From Xenorhabdus japonica (GTDB taxonomy: Bacteria; Pseudomonadota; Gammaproteobacteria; Enterobacterales; Enterobacteriaceae), in contig NZ_FOVO01000017.1 of assembly GCF_900115195.1 (NCBI RefSeq), positions 1 to 64,000 on the forward strand: 64,000 nucleotides of DNA. The letters are read 5' to 3'. The translations under genes were made by a program, and so were the position numbers. The notes under the pieces are model-generated. The model made no database searches, had not been told where the DNA came from, and saw only the letters and a list, made by a program, of their open reading frames with translations. Below, in pieces: positions 8,229-19,266 of this stretch (its first letter is position 1; every line of letters starts with the position of its first letter).

Positions 8229-9632
8229 TCATAAAGCGCGAAGAATTGTTTCTACACTCCCTTTAGCATCGCCAAACAGCATTTGTGTATTCTCTTTGAA
8301 GAATAATGGGTTTTGTACCCCGGCATACCCTGTATTCATAGAGCGCTTAAACACGATGACGTTTTGGGCTTTCCAAACTTCCAATATTGGCATTCCGGCG
8401 ATAGGGCTTGAAGGATCTTCCTGAGCAGCCGGATTTACGGTGTCATTTGCTCCGATGACTAAAACTGTATCGGTTTCAGAAAAATCATCATTAATTTCAT
8501 CCATTTCCAAGACAATATCGTAAGGAACTCTAGCCTCTGCAAGCAGCACGTTCATATGTCCCGGCAAACGTCCCGCAACAGGATGAATACCAAAGCGAAC
8601 ATTGATACCTTTATCACGCAATTTCGCTGTGATGTCATGAACAGGATACTGCGCTTGTGCAACTGCCATGCCGTAGCCTGGTGTAATGATTACTGATGTG
8701 GAATTTTTCAGCAATTCAGCAACATCTTCCGCCGTTGTTTCACGATACTCTCCCATATCGTGTTCATCACTGGATAAAGCACCATCTGTACCGAAACCAC
8801 CCGCTATGACACTGATAAAGGAACGGTTCATCGCCTTACACATAATATAAGAAAGAATTGCTCCTGAAGAGCCCACTAAAGCACCAGTGACTATTAGCAA
8901 GTCATTACTTAGCATGAAACCTGCCGCCGCAGCTGCCCAGCCTGAATATGAGTTCAGCATGGAAATAACGACAGGCATATCCGCACCACCAATGGAAGCA
9001 ACTAAATGCCAGCCAAAAGCGAGTGCGATGACTGTCATCACCAGTAAGGTGAAAACTTGTAAGCCAACATTTTCTGTTTTTATAAAAGTTAACATTAATA
9101 TCAGAGAGACAATCAATGCTGCCAAATTAAGTTTATGTCGGTGTGGTAACATCAATGGCTTGGAAGATATTTTTCCACGCAATTTACCGAATGCCACAAC
9201 CGAACCGGTAAATGTTACAGCACCAATAAATACCCCAAGGAAGACTTCTGTCAAGTGAATGTTTTCCATAATGGGAGTAGCGAAAATATCATGGGTAATG
9301 AAGCTATTGAAACCAACCAAAACTGCTGCCAAACCGACAAAACTGTGCAGGATAGCAACTAATTCTGGCATTTCGGTCATTTCGACTTTTTTGGCGAGGC
9401 GAATACCAATGACTGCACCGATAACCATAGCTAAAATGATCCAACCAACTTTACCCGTATCAGGCCCTAAGATAGTAGCAAGTAACGCAATCGTCATACC
9501 AACGATGCCAAAAATGTTACCGCGTTTGGAGCTTTCGTGGCGGGAAAGCCCGGCAAGACTGAAAATAAACAAAATGGCGGCAACAATATATGCTGCTGTA
9601 ACTATTCCGCTTGATATTATTCCGTTTAACAT
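8229..9632 (-). CDS. pntB: PntB, NAD(P) transhydrogenase beta subunit
   Basis: 467 residues (E. coli 462). The N-terminal half has several membrane helices starting [18 protein letters not shown]. The C-terminal half is the NADP(H)-binding domain III, with [36 protein letters not shown] and [14 protein letters not shown]. With PntA it forms the proton-translocating transhydrogenase that makes NADPH from NADH using the proton gradient. It is the second gene of the operon, 10 bases after pntA. Confidence 0.98.
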   Translation of the reverse strand: MLNGIISSGIVTAAYIVAAILFIFSLAGLSRHESSKRGNIFGIVGMTIALLATILGPDTGKVGWIILAMVIGAVIGIRLAKKVEMTEMPELVAILHSFVGLAAVLVGFNSFITHDIFATPIMENIHLTEVFLGVFIGAVTFTGSVVAFGKLRGKISSKPLMLPHRHKLNLAALIVSLILMLTFIKTENVGLQVFTLLVMTVIALAFGWHLVASIGGADMPVVISMLNSYSGWAAAAAGFMLSNDLLIVTGALVGSSGAILSYIMCKAMNRSFISVIAGGFGTDGALSSDEHDMGEYRETTAEDVAELLKNSTSVIITPGYGMAVAQAQYPVHDITAKLRDKGINVRFGIHPVAGRLPGHMNVLLAEARVPYDIVLEMDEINDDFSETDTVLVIGANDTVNPAAQEDPSSPIAGMPILEVWKAQNVIVFKRSMNTGYAGVQNPLFFKENTQMLFGDAKGSVETILRAL

Positions 9633-9642
9633 AAGTAACCCC

Positions 9643-11178
9643 TTATTCTTTACGAAACATTTTCAGCATACGTTGGGTGACAGTAAAGCCACCAAAAATA
9701 TTAATGCTGGCAATTAACACTGCAATGAATGAAAAGAAACTCACCCATCCACCTCCACCAATTTGTAGTACGGCACCAACCACAATAATTCCGGAAATAG
9801 CGTTGGTGACAGACATCAATGGCGTGTGTAATGAGTGGCTGACATTCCAAACAACGTAATAACCCACCACACAGGACAAGGCAAAAACGGTAAAATGAGA
9901 TAAAAATTCTTTCGGTGCAACATGTGCTAACCAGCCATACAGGATTATCGCTAACGCAAACATTCCATACTTCAGCCACGGAGATTTGGGGGGTTCTGTC
10001 GGTTTTTCCTCTTTTTTTGCTGATGTTGGTTTGGTAGTTGCTGGCTGAGCTGAAACCTGAATCGGTGGCGCGGGCCATGTGATTTCACCTGCTTTAATAA
10101 CAGTGACACCACGAACAACGATATCATCAAAATCAACAACGATTTCTCCATTTTTCTCTTTGCACAGTAGTTTCAGCAAATTGACGAGGTTTGTTCCATA
10201 AAGTTGTGATGATTGAGTGGGTAGGCGACTGGGCAAGTCGGTATAACCGATAACTTTCACACCATTTGGTGTCACAACGAGTTTATCAGCCTCCGTGTAT
10301 TCACAGTTGCCCCCATTTTGGGCGGCCAGATCGACAATCACGCTGCCAGGTTTCATGGAATCAACCATTTCTTTTGTAATAAGCCGTGGTGCAGTTTTCC
10401 CCGGAATCAAGGCGGTTGTAACGATAATGTCGACTTCTTTTGCTTGTGCAGCAAACAATTCCATTTCTGCTTTGATAAAGGCTTCTGACATCACTTTTGC
10501 GTAACCGTCTCCACTGCCTGCCTCTTCTTTGAAATTCAATTCCAAAAATTCGGCTCCCATGCTTTGTACTTGTTCCTTAACTTCTGGACGTGTATCAAAA
10601 GCACGGACAATCGCACCAAGGCTACCTGCTGCCCCAATAGCAGCCAGTCCAGCAACACCTGCCCCAATAATCATCACCTTGGCTGGTGGTACTTTACCTG
10701 CTGCTGTAATCTGCCCTGTGAAAAAACGACCAAATTCATGGGCAGCTTCAACAATGGCACGATAACCAGCAATATTCGCCATTGAGCTAAGAGCATCTAA
10801 AGATTGTGCACGAGAAATTCGTGGAACTGCATCCATGGACAAAACAGTAATCTTGCGCTCTGCAAGTTTTTCCATTAACTCCGAATTTTGCGCTGGCCAG
10901 ATAAAACTAATCAGCGTAGTACCTTCTTTCATCAAGGCAATTTCATCATCTTCAGGGGCGTTTACTTTTAAAATGATATCTGATTGCCAAACCTGGTGGC
11001 TTTCTGCTATATCAGCCCCTGCTTTTTGATAAGCCATATTATCAAAACTGGCAAGTTGCCCTGCTCCCGTCTCAACTGTGACATTAAATCCCAATTTACG
11101 CAATTGCTCCACGGTTGATGGTGTGGCAGCAACGCGCGCTTCGTTGGAAAATCGCTCTTTTGGTACACCAATATGCAT
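9643..11178 (-). CDS. pntA: PntA, NAD(P) transhydrogenase alpha subunit
   Basis: 511 residues (E. coli 510), starting [20 protein letters not shown]. The NAD-binding Rossmann motif is [22 protein letters not shown] (about residue 168 on). A low-complexity Ala/Pro/Lys/Thr linker near residues 375-400 leads into C-terminal membrane helices ([29 protein letters not shown]). It is the first gene of pntAB and is transcribed away from ydgH, as in E. coli. Confidence 0.98.
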   Translation of the reverse strand: MHIGVPKERFSNEARVAATPSTVEQLRKLGFNVTVETGAGQLASFDNMAYQKAGADIAESHQVWQSDIILKVNAPEDDEIALMKEGTTLISFIWPAQNSELMEKLAERKITVLSMDAVPRISRAQSLDALSSMANIAGYRAIVEAAHEFGRFFTGQITAAGKVPPAKVMIIGAGVAGLAAIGAAGSLGAIVRAFDTRPEVKEQVQSMGAEFLELNFKEEAGSGDGYAKVMSEAFIKAEMELFAAQAKEVDIIVTTALIPGKTAPRLITKEMVDSMKPGSVIVDLAAQNGGNCEYTEADKLVVTPNGVKVIGYTDLPSRLPTQSSQLYGTNLVNLLKLLCKEKNGEIVVDFDDIVVRGVTVIKAGEITWPAPPIQVSAQPATTKPTSAKKEEKPTEPPKSPWLKYGMFALAIILYGWLAHVAPKEFLSHFTVFALSCVVGYYVVWNVSHSLHTPLMSVTNAISGIIVVGAVLQIGGGGWVSFFSFIAVLIASINIFGGFTVTQRMLKMFRKE

Positions 11179-11568
11179 AATGTTTCCTTCTTTAAGAATG
11201 AAATATTGCTGATTATTACCTTGTTGAAGCCTATTTAACGATTAGATTGATTTTATTTCTGCTATCAGCAAAACCTATCAATAGAATATAAAATAGTAAC
11301 GTAATAAAAATAATGTCAACGAATTATCATAATAAAGTCAGAAAAATCAAAATAACCTGTCAAGGTAAACAATTATTCAGCTTATATAACTTACTATATT
11401 TATTAAAATTCTCAGTGCCATGTACTACAAATTAGTAATCGTTTCTTTAGAAGGCATAATTTCTTGCGACAATTAGCATTATTACATGTAATAATTGCGA
11501 TCTATGTGATGCATAACAATGTTCAGCACGTTATAAATATTTTAATGCGCAAGGCGAAAGGATTTTTT

Positions 11569-12537
11569 ATGAAGCTGAAGACAACGATCATCGCTACTGC
11601 GGTGTTCTCGTTAACTACTATTTTAACTACTACTATTACTGTTGCACATGCGGCTAAAGAATTGACTCCAGAACAAGCCGCAGAGCTTAAACCTTTTGAG
11701 CGGATCGCAGTCACTGGTCGTTTTAATGCAATTTATGAAGCTGCTGATGCGGTTTCCCGTCAGGCGGATAAAAAAGGCGCTGAGAGTTTTTACATCCAAA
11801 GTCTCGACGATCTCAATGGACGTGGTAATTTACGTGTTGTAGCCGATTTGTACCATAAAGATGCGGAAAAAGCAGATAAAACACCTAATTATCGCATCTA
11901 TCGTGGCATCAAAGAGTTACCTAAGACAGAAGCAACCACTTTGGAACCTTTCGATACTGTAACAGTAAATGGTTATTTCCCTACTGATCCTGACCTGAAA
12001 GAAGCTATAGCTAAAGCAGCAAAAAAGAAAGATGCAGCATCTTTCTTTATTGTTCGTGATATCGCACCAAATAATGGCGGCAACCAAATAGTCACAGCAT
12101 ATGTTTATAAAGAAGATGCGCCAAAACGTAAAGTTCAATCTAATGAAGCTGTAATTCCGGCCGATTCTGAATCAGGGCGACAAGCTTTGGCACAAGGTGA
12201 AGAAGAAGCTAAGAAAGTCGAAATTCCAGGTATTGCTTCTTCAACTTCAACAAGCAATGTGGTTGGTCGATTTTTTGAAACCCAGTCATCAAAAGGTGGA
12301 CGTTACACGGTAACTTTACCTAATGGCACAAAAATTCAAGAGTTGAATAAGGCGTCAGCTGCTCAGATGGTTCCATTTGACTCCATCACCTTCTCTGGTT
12401 ATTACACTACCGCACCTGAGGTTTCTTATCAGGTTGCTAAGCGTGCAGCAGAGAAAGAAGCAAAATACTACCATATCACTAGAGAATGGCAGTCTAATGG
12501 TGGTAACGTTACCATCAGTGCAGATTTATTCAAATAA
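11569..12537 (+). CDS. ydgH: YdgH, periplasmic protein with three BhsA/McbA-like repeats
   Basis: 322 residues from ATG 11569, which has AAAGGA six bases upstream; the open frame extends 105 bases further back without support. A signal peptide (MKLKTTIIATAVFSLTTILT... to AHA) precedes three repeats of about 90 residues, each with a PF-[D/E]-x-[I/V]-x-[V/F]-x-G signature: KPFERIAVTGRF, EPFDTVTVNGYF and VPFDSITFSGYY. This is the DUF1471 (YdgH/BhsA/McbA) fold linked to stress and biofilm responses. It is divergent from pntA as in E. coli. Molecular role not established. Confidence 0.95.
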   Translation: MKLKTTIIATAVFSLTTILTTTITVAHAAKELTPEQAAELKPFERIAVTGRFNAIYEAADAVSRQADKKGAESFYIQSLDDLNGRGNLRVVADLYHKDAEKADKTPNYRIYRGIKELPKTEATTLEPFDTVTVNGYFPTDPDLKEAIAKAAKKKDAASFFIVRDIAPNNGGNQIVTAYVYKEDAPKRKVQSNEAVIPADSESGRQALAQGEEEAKKVEIPGIASSTSTSNVVGRFFETQSSKGGRYTVTLPNGTKIQELNKASAAQMVPFDSITFSGYYTTAPEVSYQVAKRAAEKEAKYYHITREWQSNGGNVTISADLFK

Positions 12538-12570
12538 TCACAATCTTTTAGTTAAGCTGTTCATGAAGAG

Positions 12571-12595
12571 GGCACAAAAACATTTGTGCCTTTTT
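12571..12595 (+). terminator. Terminator of ydgH
   Basis: GGCACAAA / TTTGTGCC stem with loop AACA, directly followed by TTTTT; 34 bases after the ydgH stop. Confidence 0.93.
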
Positions 12596-12897
12596 GTTGG
12601 CTTTTTGAGCGCTTCATCCGCTATCTGTATCAGTAATCCACCATACGGAAACTTATTTTTAATTTGTTTTCTTATTGATAAGCACAATTTTATGCATAAA
12701 ATTTATGTTTTTTTGCATAGTCAACCATTGCATACAATCCTTTCACTCCGTAGAATCGCCCTGTTTTTTTAGATTTATCGACTAAATCTTTCCTGCAATC
12801 CATAGCATGGATGCAATAAATGTCCAATATGTGTTCGATATTCAGGACAAGTGTTCTGGCTAATCGTCTCGATTATATTATTTTTAGGAACGTATCT

Positions 12898-14289
12898 TTG
12901 GAAAAGAAATTAGGCCTTACGTCTCTGACAGCACTGGTACTCAGTTCTATGGTCGGTGCCGGCGTATTCAGTTTGCCGCAAAACATGGCGCAGGTAGGTA
13001 GCCCTGCTGCATTAATGATTGGTTGGGGAATAACAGGCATAGGTATTCTCTTTTTAGCCACTTCCTTACTTTTACTTTCACGACTTCGCCCTGATTTGGA
13101 TAGCGGTATTTTTACTTATGCAAAAGAAGGTTTTGGAGAATTAGTTGGATTTTGTTCTGCATGGGGATATTGGTTCTGTGCAATTATTGCCAATGTTTCT
13201 TATTTAGTTATCGTTTTTGCCGCATTAAGTTTTTTCACCGATACTGAACAATCTGTAATCTTTGGTGATGGCAATACTTGGCAATCCTTGATAGGTGAAT
13301 CCATATTATTGTGGTTTGTTCACTGGCTGGTACTGCGTGGTGTACAGACGGCTGCAGGAGTCAACCTACTGGCTACAATAGCAAAATTATTACCATTAGG
13401 CATATTTATTATTTTATCCATCATCGCCTTCAAAATGGATGTGTTCTCTTTTGATTTCAGTGGCATTGAAATGGGCGTTCCTGTTTGGCAACAAGTTAAA
13501 GATACAATGTTAATTACACTATGGGTTTTCATTGGTGTTGAAGGCGCAATTGTTGTTTCAGCACGAGCCAGAAAACGCAAGGATATTGGCATCGCAACCG
13601 TATTGGCTGTTATCTCTGCATTAGGGGTATATGTGCTTATTACTCTGCTTTCATTAGGATTGGTTTCTAGACCTGAATTAGCAGCCATGCGCAATCCTTC
13701 AATGGCAACGCTGATGGTCGAATTAATGGGTTACTCTGGTCAAATTGTAATTATTGCTGGTTTGATCATTTCTGTTTGTGGTGCTTATCTGAGTTGGACA
13801 ATCATGGCGGCAGAAGTACCATTTATTGCTTCCTTACACGGTTCATTTCCCAAAGTATTTAAGAAACAAAACAGCAAAAAAGCACCTGAGTCATCACTTT
13901 GGATCACAAACAGCGCAATTCAACTTTCTTTGATTGTAATTTGGTTAAGCAGTTGTAATTACAATACATTACTTTCCATTGCGTCAGAGATGATTCTTGT
14001 ACCCTACTTTCTTGTTGGTGCATTTTTAATGAAGGTTGCTTTTCAACGTAGTAGTCGTGCTTTACTCACTATTGCTTTAGGTGCTTGTATTTATGGCTTA
14101 TGGTTACTGTATGCTTCTGGTTTAATGAATCTTTTGCTATCAGTTGTTCTATATGCCCCTGGATTACTGGTTTTTTTATATGCACGCGCACAAGATCAGG
14201 AAAAACCCCCTTTGAATGTAGTAGAAAAACTAGCTATGGTGGTTCTGTTTCTGATAACGATTCCATCTATGTGGTTGTTAATTCACTGA
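12898..14289 (+). CDS. ydgI: YdgI, APC-family basic amino acid antiporter (ArcD-like)
   Basis: 463 residues from TTG 12898, preceded by AGGA; translation then matches the E. coli YdgI start (MEKKLGLTSLTALVLSSM). The open frame extends upstream without a ribosome site. It has the APC signature near the N-terminus (GAGVFSLPQNMA) and about 12 membrane helices. E. coli YdgI is a putative arginine/ornithine antiporter; the substrate here is inferred from homology only. Same position next to ydgH as in E. coli. Confidence 0.93.
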   Translation: MEKKLGLTSLTALVLSSMVGAGVFSLPQNMAQVGSPAALMIGWGITGIGILFLATSLLLLSRLRPDLDSGIFTYAKEGFGELVGFCSAWGYWFCAIIANVSYLVIVFAALSFFTDTEQSVIFGDGNTWQSLIGESILLWFVHWLVLRGVQTAAGVNLLATIAKLLPLGIFIILSIIAFKMDVFSFDFSGIEMGVPVWQQVKDTMLITLWVFIGVEGAIVVSARARKRKDIGIATVLAVISALGVYVLITLLSLGLVSRPELAAMRNPSMATLMVELMGYSGQIVIIAGLIISVCGAYLSWTIMAAEVPFIASLHGSFPKVFKKQNSKKAPESSLWITNSAIQLSLIVIWLSSCNYNTLLSIASEMILVPYFLVGAFLMKVAFQRSSRALLTIALGACIYGLWLLYASGLMNLLLSVVLYAPGLLVFLYARAQDQEKPPLNVVEKLAMVVLFLITIPSMWLLIH

Positions 14290-14362
14290 TAGTAATTCAC
14301 ATCATCAGATTGTTTTTCTAAAGCAGAATAGCTTTTTATTTCACACCCAAATGGGTAGTTTA

Positions 14363-14386
14363 AGAGGAGAAATACATTTCTCCTCT
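14363..14386 (+). terminator. Stem-loop after ydgI
   Basis: An 11-bp perfect stem AGAGGAGAAAT / ATTTCTCCTCT with a two-base loop, 74 bases after the ydgI stop. Only a weak U-rich tail (CCTTACT). Confidence 0.65.
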
Positions 14387-15149
14387 CCTTACTAATGACA
14401 TATCACGTTTTAAATTGTTTTTGATTTTTTCTCTATTGTTTCATATTTCTTTTGTTTGGATATCAATATTTATGTTGTAACTAAATGGATAAATGTAGAT
14501 CATTATGCGATCAATACATAAGAATTAATTCTATTTTTATAGTGCGGTATTTTTGGGTGAAATGATAATTCTTCTGTGAACATATTTTTTTCTGCCAATA
14601 ATTAATAATATTAAGTTAACTTTACGCGGATTAAAATTGTATAAATTTAATTTAAGAATAGATTTAACGGCCGACATAATAAGAATAATTGATATAAAAA
14701 CTCTATTGATAAACAGTGGTTACAAATTGATAACATTCGGTTAAAGAAATAGCAAAAAAATATTTAACAAACATATATATGTTTTACATTATCTTTATTT
14801 TTACAGGATATCATCAATTAATAGTAAATCTTATAAAACAGAATAAAAATTCATTAGCATTCAAAAAAAACTACACCTTATGAATAACAATGCTATTAAT
14901 GATAGCTTAATAGTTTAAAAACTCTGAATAATGAGATTAGTCAAGTTATTATTTTAATCTTTGTTAATTACTCGCTACTATATTCTTTACCTTATGCGTT
15001 AATAAGGGAATATGAACTGTTGTTATTTATTGTTTTTTTCAGATGTAAACCTAAGCAATCCACTTGCTGTATTAATATACGGCCTTAACGTTAACTTAAT
15101 AATTTATTTCTCTGTCGAATAAGTTCGTCTGAGATGGGATGTATTAAAA
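14387..15149. promoter_or_regulatory. Very AT-rich promoter region of the fimbrial operon
   Basis: There is no convincing gene in this 0.76 kb. The high AT content suggests H-NS-type silencing (inference). It contains a 12-bp inverted pair, TATTAAGTTAAC at 14609-14620 and GTTAACTTAATA at 15090-15101, bracketing 469 bases just upstream of the pilin gene. By chance alone such a pair is not very improbable in DNA this AT-rich. Confidence 0.5.
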
Positions 15150-15680
15150 GTGAAAACAAAATTACTTATTTCATCTTTATTTGTATCATCTGTATTTATG
15201 TCCACAGCACACGCTGCCGATGGACAAATCAAGTTTACGGGAAAGATTACCGATACTGCGTGTAAGGTTGATTCAAGCTCAGCTAATCAAACCGTAAATA
15301 TGGGGACTATCAGCTCAAATGCATTCAATGGGCCTTATAGCACCTCCGCCCCTACCCGTTTTAGTATAAAATTGTCTGACTGCCCAGCAAATATTAAACA
15401 TGCACAGGTAAAATTTGATGGTCAAACGGATAGAGCCAGTAGTCATCTTTTGGCATTAAACAATAGTAATGGCGAGAGTGTTGCTCAGGGTGTCGCTATC
15501 GCTCTTTATGAAAATGACGGTAACTCAAGAATCAATATGGCTGAAAATTCTCGTTCTCAGAGATTGAGCGGCCAAAAAACTAACGAAATGAATTTTGTTG
15601 CCAAGTACATAGCGACAGCTGATAAAGTAACTCCTGGTTCGGGTGATGCAGTAGCTAACTTCACTATTATCTATAATTAA
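15150..15680 (+). CDS. Major fimbrial pilin subunit
   Basis: 176 residues from a GTG start with GGGA upstream. Signal peptide MKTKLLISSLFVSSVFMS...AHA, cleaved near residue 22. The mature protein begins ADGQIKFTGKITDTACKV with conserved Cys at 38 and 78 (disulfide). The C-terminal strand VANFTIIYN has the penultimate Tyr used for chaperone and donor-strand binding. This is the type 1/MR/P-like FimA fold. First gene of a four-gene operon. X. nematophila MrxA is a pilin of similar size, but I cannot confirm identity. Confidence 0.93.
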   Translation: MKTKLLISSLFVSSVFMSTAHAADGQIKFTGKITDTACKVDSSSANQTVNMGTISSNAFNGPYSTSAPTRFSIKLSDCPANIKHAQVKFDGQTDRASSHLLALNNSNGESVAQGVAIALYENDGNSRINMAENSRSQRLSGQKTNEMNFVAKYIATADKVTPGSGDAVANFTIIYN

Positions 15681-15866
15681 GATAACCAAGTTAATCATAT
15701 AATTAAGGCATTATTTAGATAAAACACTATCAACTAAATAATTTATAACCAATGGAATTAATGGCAAGGAAGCCAAAACAATATATAAACAATCTAAATA
15801 TGCCTGTTTATTAATAAATAAAAAACAAAGTGCATTGGAAAAAATTTATTGTTTGGAGCAGCCATT

Positions 15867-16553
15867 TTGAAATACTTTCGCATTTTAATTCTTATTTTCA
15901 TCTACATTTTCAGTACCAATATTGCCCTTGCAGGTGTTGTGATTGGTGGCACACGCGTTGTTTATATTAGTGATCAAAAAGAAACATCCATTTCTATTAA
16001 CAATCCAGAAACTGATATTTCTTATCTCATTCAATCGTGGGTTCAAGGCGAACATGATGAAGCTAAAGTGCCTTTTATTATCACCCCCCCGCTTTTTAAA
16101 TTAACGGCTGGGAATGAGAACATTTTACGCATTGTTAAATCTGGAAATAATTTACCAAATGACAGAGAATCTTTATTCTGGCTTAACATCAAATCTATTC
16201 CTGCTACAAACAAGTCAGAACAAAACCAATTGCAAATCACAGTGAAATCTCGGTTTAAATTATTCTATCGTCCAGCCAATTTAGTGGACAACGCCAGCGT
16301 GGTTTATAAAGAACTGAAGTTCAAAACTGATGGGCATAAACTGATCGCTAATAACCCAACGCCCTACTATATTTCTTTTTCTGAGCTATCTACCGGTAAT
16401 GGTGCAAAAAATTATGAAATCCAATCAGCTGGAATGATTCCGCCTTTTGGACAAGCAAGTTGGGATATTCCTATTAAAAACATCAATCAAGTGGCCTGGA
16501 AAACGATTAATGATTTTGGCGGTATAACGCCAGAAGAAAAACGCACGTTCTGA
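15867..16553 (+). CDS. Periplasmic fimbrial chaperone (PapD/FimC family)
   Basis: 228 residues if started at TTG 15867, which has GGAG eight bases upstream and gives a clean signal peptide (MKYFRILILIFIYIFSTNIA-LA). The open frame can be extended to a TTG at 15849 but that places the ribosome site inside the gene. Family motifs: GVVIGGTRVVYISDQKE, LFWLNIKSIPA, and the G1-strand region NQLQITVKSRFKLFYRP that donates hydrophobic residues to pilins. It folds pilins in the periplasm and delivers them to the usher. Confidence 0.94.
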   Translation: MKYFRILILIFIYIFSTNIALAGVVIGGTRVVYISDQKETSISINNPETDISYLIQSWVQGEHDEAKVPFIITPPLFKLTAGNENILRIVKSGNNLPNDRESLFWLNIKSIPATNKSEQNQLQITVKSRFKLFYRPANLVDNASVVYKELKFKTDGHKLIANNPTPYYISFSELSTGNGAKNYEIQSAGMIPPFGQASWDIPIKNINQVAWKTINDFGGITPEEKRTF

Positions 16554-16653
16554 CCAAAAAATTATAAAATCTACATATACCTAATAACTTTTAAGATATA
16601 GCTTGAAATATAGCGGGTATATAAAAACTAGAAAACTATCTTAGAAAATCATC

Positions 16654-19215
16654 ATGGATAAATATCGACATTATCTTCAACAAAACATTTCTGATAGTTG
16701 GGTGTTATTTATCAAGCTAAGCTTACGCTATTTATACAGAAAATTTTTTATCTGTATATTTTTAATCACATGGTTTTGGTCACATACCAATAAAGCTTAT
16801 GCTGAAGAGTATTTCAATATCAATGCATTGGAAACCCACTCAGGATTTCCTAAAGATATTGATCTATCTGTTTTTACTCAAGATGATCAACAACCACCTG
16901 GGCGTTATTGGGTAGATATCTATCTAAACCGAGAAAAAGTAGATACCGGTAATATTGATTTTGTTATTGTAAACAATAAGCTTTTTCCTAAACTCAAGAT
17001 ACAGCAGCTCAAGGAAATGGGAGTGAATATTGACTTATTCCCATTATTGCGCGATCTGCCGCAAGAAACAGAACTCACTGATCTTGGTCAGTATATTCCA
17101 TCCGCATCGTCTTCTTTTGATTTTAAGCACCAACGGCTGGATATCAGTATTCCACAAGCTGCGTTAAACTACCAAATCAGAGACTATGTTCCTCCTCATT
17201 TATGGGAGCAGGGATTAACTTCTTTGTTGGTTAATTATAATTATAGTGGTTCCATGACTTGGCAGGATAATTACTCTGGTTCGACGACGAATCATTTTCT
17301 TAATCTCAGAGCAGGTGCAAACTGGGATGCATGGCGTTTACGGAATTATTCTACCTATAGCAGTCAGAATAAAAAATGGCAAAGCCTTACTACTTATCTC
17401 CAACGAGATATTCATGTATTAAAAAGCCAGTTAACACTAGGAGATAGTTATACATTTTCCCCTATTTTTGATAGTTTCCAATTTCTTGGAATACAGTTAG
17501 CTTCTGATGACAACATGTTGCCTGATAGCATAAAAGGTTTTGCTCCGACAATTAGGGGAGTTGCGCAAAGTAATGCCCAGGTTACCATTAAACAAAGTGG
17601 TTACATTATTTATGAAACCTATGTTTCTCCCGGGCCTTTTGTCATTAACGATCTCTATCCAACTATTGCTACTGGCGATCTGGAAGTCATTGTCAAAGAA
17701 GCCGATGGAAAAGAACATCGTTCTGTGCAAACCTTTTCTACTGTGCCCATCATGTTAAGAGAGAATGGCCTGCATCATTCGCTGGCTCTGGGAAAATACC
17801 ATTCTAATTCCCAGCAAGGTAAAGAACCTTATTTTATGCAGGGTACGGTGATTTATGGTATTTCCAACCGTGTCACAACATATGGTGGAACAACCATCGC
17901 AAAGGACTATCAATCCATAGCTTTGGGGACAGGTTATAACCTTTCTGATTGGGGGTCTCTGTCTTTTGATGCGACTTATGCCAAAACTAATTTTATCTCT
18001 AATTCCAGTGGTTATGGGCAATCCTATCGTTTCCAATATGCCAAAGATATTTCTAAAATCGGCACTAATGTTACCCTAACAGGTTATCGTTATTCGACTC
18101 AAAATTTTTACGATTTCAAAGAAGCCAATGAGTTAGATACAACCAATAATGGCCATTACCACGCCAATAAGCGAAGTAAATTGCAGCTACACATCAACCA
18201 AAATCTGGGTGATTGGGGCAGCGTTTATTTATCTGCTTTTCAACAAGATTATTGGTATCAAAAAGGTTATGAGAGGAATATCAGTGTTGGCTATGGTACG
18301 AATTACAATTCTATTAATTATAATCTGAACTATTCATACAGTGTTCTTCCCGGTTCAAATCACAATGAGCAGATTGTGTCATTCAGTATTCAAATTCCTC
18401 TTGAACACTGGCTAAAAAACAGCTGGACAAGCTATAACATGACCAGTAGTAAAAATGGTGATACTTCTCATCAGCTCAGTTTAAATGGTAGTGCTCTTGA
18501 AGATAACAATCTGATTTATAGTATTCAACAAAGTTATTCCCGTCACAATAAAACCAGTGGCGGAAGTATCAATGCCGAATATAAAGGAGCATTTAGTCAG
18601 ATCAGCGCGGGTTACAATTATGATGAACACTCTAATCAGCTGAATTATGGGTTAAATGGTGGGTTAGTTGTCCATCCTTACGGAGTTACCTTTTCTCAAT
18701 CTCTTGGTGATACGTTGGTGTTGGTGCGTGCCAATGGCGCTCAGGGAATTAAAGTACAAAACCATATCGGCATTAAAACTGACCGGAAGGGTTATGCCAT
18801 TGTGCCTTATGTTAGCAGCTATCGAAAAAACCGTATTTCTCTGGATACGCATTCAATGGGCAATAATGTTGATATTGATATCAACACACAAACCATTATC
18901 CCAACCAGTGGTTCACTAAGTCTGGCTAATTTCCAGACTCGCATCGGGCATCGTGTTTTGTTAACGCTTTCTCATAATGGTAACGAGGTTCCATTTGGTG
19001 CAATAGCAACGTTAGAGCAGAAAAATAATATAGATGAAGCCAATAGCGCTATTGTCAGCAATGATGGGCAAGTTTATCTCAGTGGGATTCCCAAATCTGG
19101 CAACATATGGGTGAAATGGGGACATAAAGAAATACAAGAGTGCCGTGTCAATTATCGACTATCTGATGAAGAACCTGCTTCAGGTTTGTATATGGTTGAA
19201 GCATCTTGCGAATAA
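16654..19215 (+). CDS. Outer-membrane fimbrial usher (FimD/PapC family)
   Basis: 853 residues, normal length. A long N-terminal leader (MDKYRHYLQQNI... with hydrophobic FFICIFLITWFW) ends near AYA before EEYFNINALE, the usher N-terminal domain. A beta-barrel region with a plug domain follows, then C-terminal domains ending GLYMVEASCE with a Cys pair. It is the pore and assembly platform for the fimbria. 100 bases after the chaperone gene and 51 before the adhesin gene. Confidence 0.95.
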   Translation: MDKYRHYLQQNISDSWVLFIKLSLRYLYRKFFICIFLITWFWSHTNKAYAEEYFNINALETHSGFPKDIDLSVFTQDDQQPPGRYWVDIYLNREKVDTGNIDFVIVNNKLFPKLKIQQLKEMGVNIDLFPLLRDLPQETELTDLGQYIPSASSSFDFKHQRLDISIPQAALNYQIRDYVPPHLWEQGLTSLLVNYNYSGSMTWQDNYSGSTTNHFLNLRAGANWDAWRLRNYSTYSSQNKKWQSLTTYLQRDIHVLKSQLTLGDSYTFSPIFDSFQFLGIQLASDDNMLPDSIKGFAPTIRGVAQSNAQVTIKQSGYIIYETYVSPGPFVINDLYPTIATGDLEVIVKEADGKEHRSVQTFSTVPIMLRENGLHHSLALGKYHSNSQQGKEPYFMQGTVIYGISNRVTTYGGTTIAKDYQSIALGTGYNLSDWGSLSFDATYAKTNFISNSSGYGQSYRFQYAKDISKIGTNVTLTGYRYSTQNFYDFKEANELDTTNNGHYHANKRSKLQLHINQNLGDWGSVYLSAFQQDYWYQKGYERNISVGYGTNYNSINYNLNYSYSVLPGSNHNEQIVSFSIQIPLEHWLKNSWTSYNMTSSKNGDTSHQLSLNGSALEDNNLIYSIQQSYSRHNKTSGGSINAEYKGAFSQISAGYNYDEHSNQLNYGLNGGLVVHPYGVTFSQSLGDTLVLVRANGAQGIKVQNHIGIKTDRKGYAIVPYVSSYRKNRISLDTHSMGNNVDIDINTQTIIPTSGSLSLANFQTRIGHRVLLTLSHNGNEVPFGAIATLEQKNNIDEANSAIVSNDGQVYLSGIPKSGNIWVKWGHKEIQECRVNYRLSDEEPASGLYMVEASCE

Positions 19216-19266
19216 CAAGATCGACACATTCTTTAATATGCAATTGAAAATAGTGGAAATTATTCT

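Noticed and set aside
8887-9717. Two long plus-strand ORFs (123 and 152 codons) opposite pntB and the end of pntA
   Set aside because: Antisense shadows of strongly conserved genes; composition follows the opposite strand's codons.
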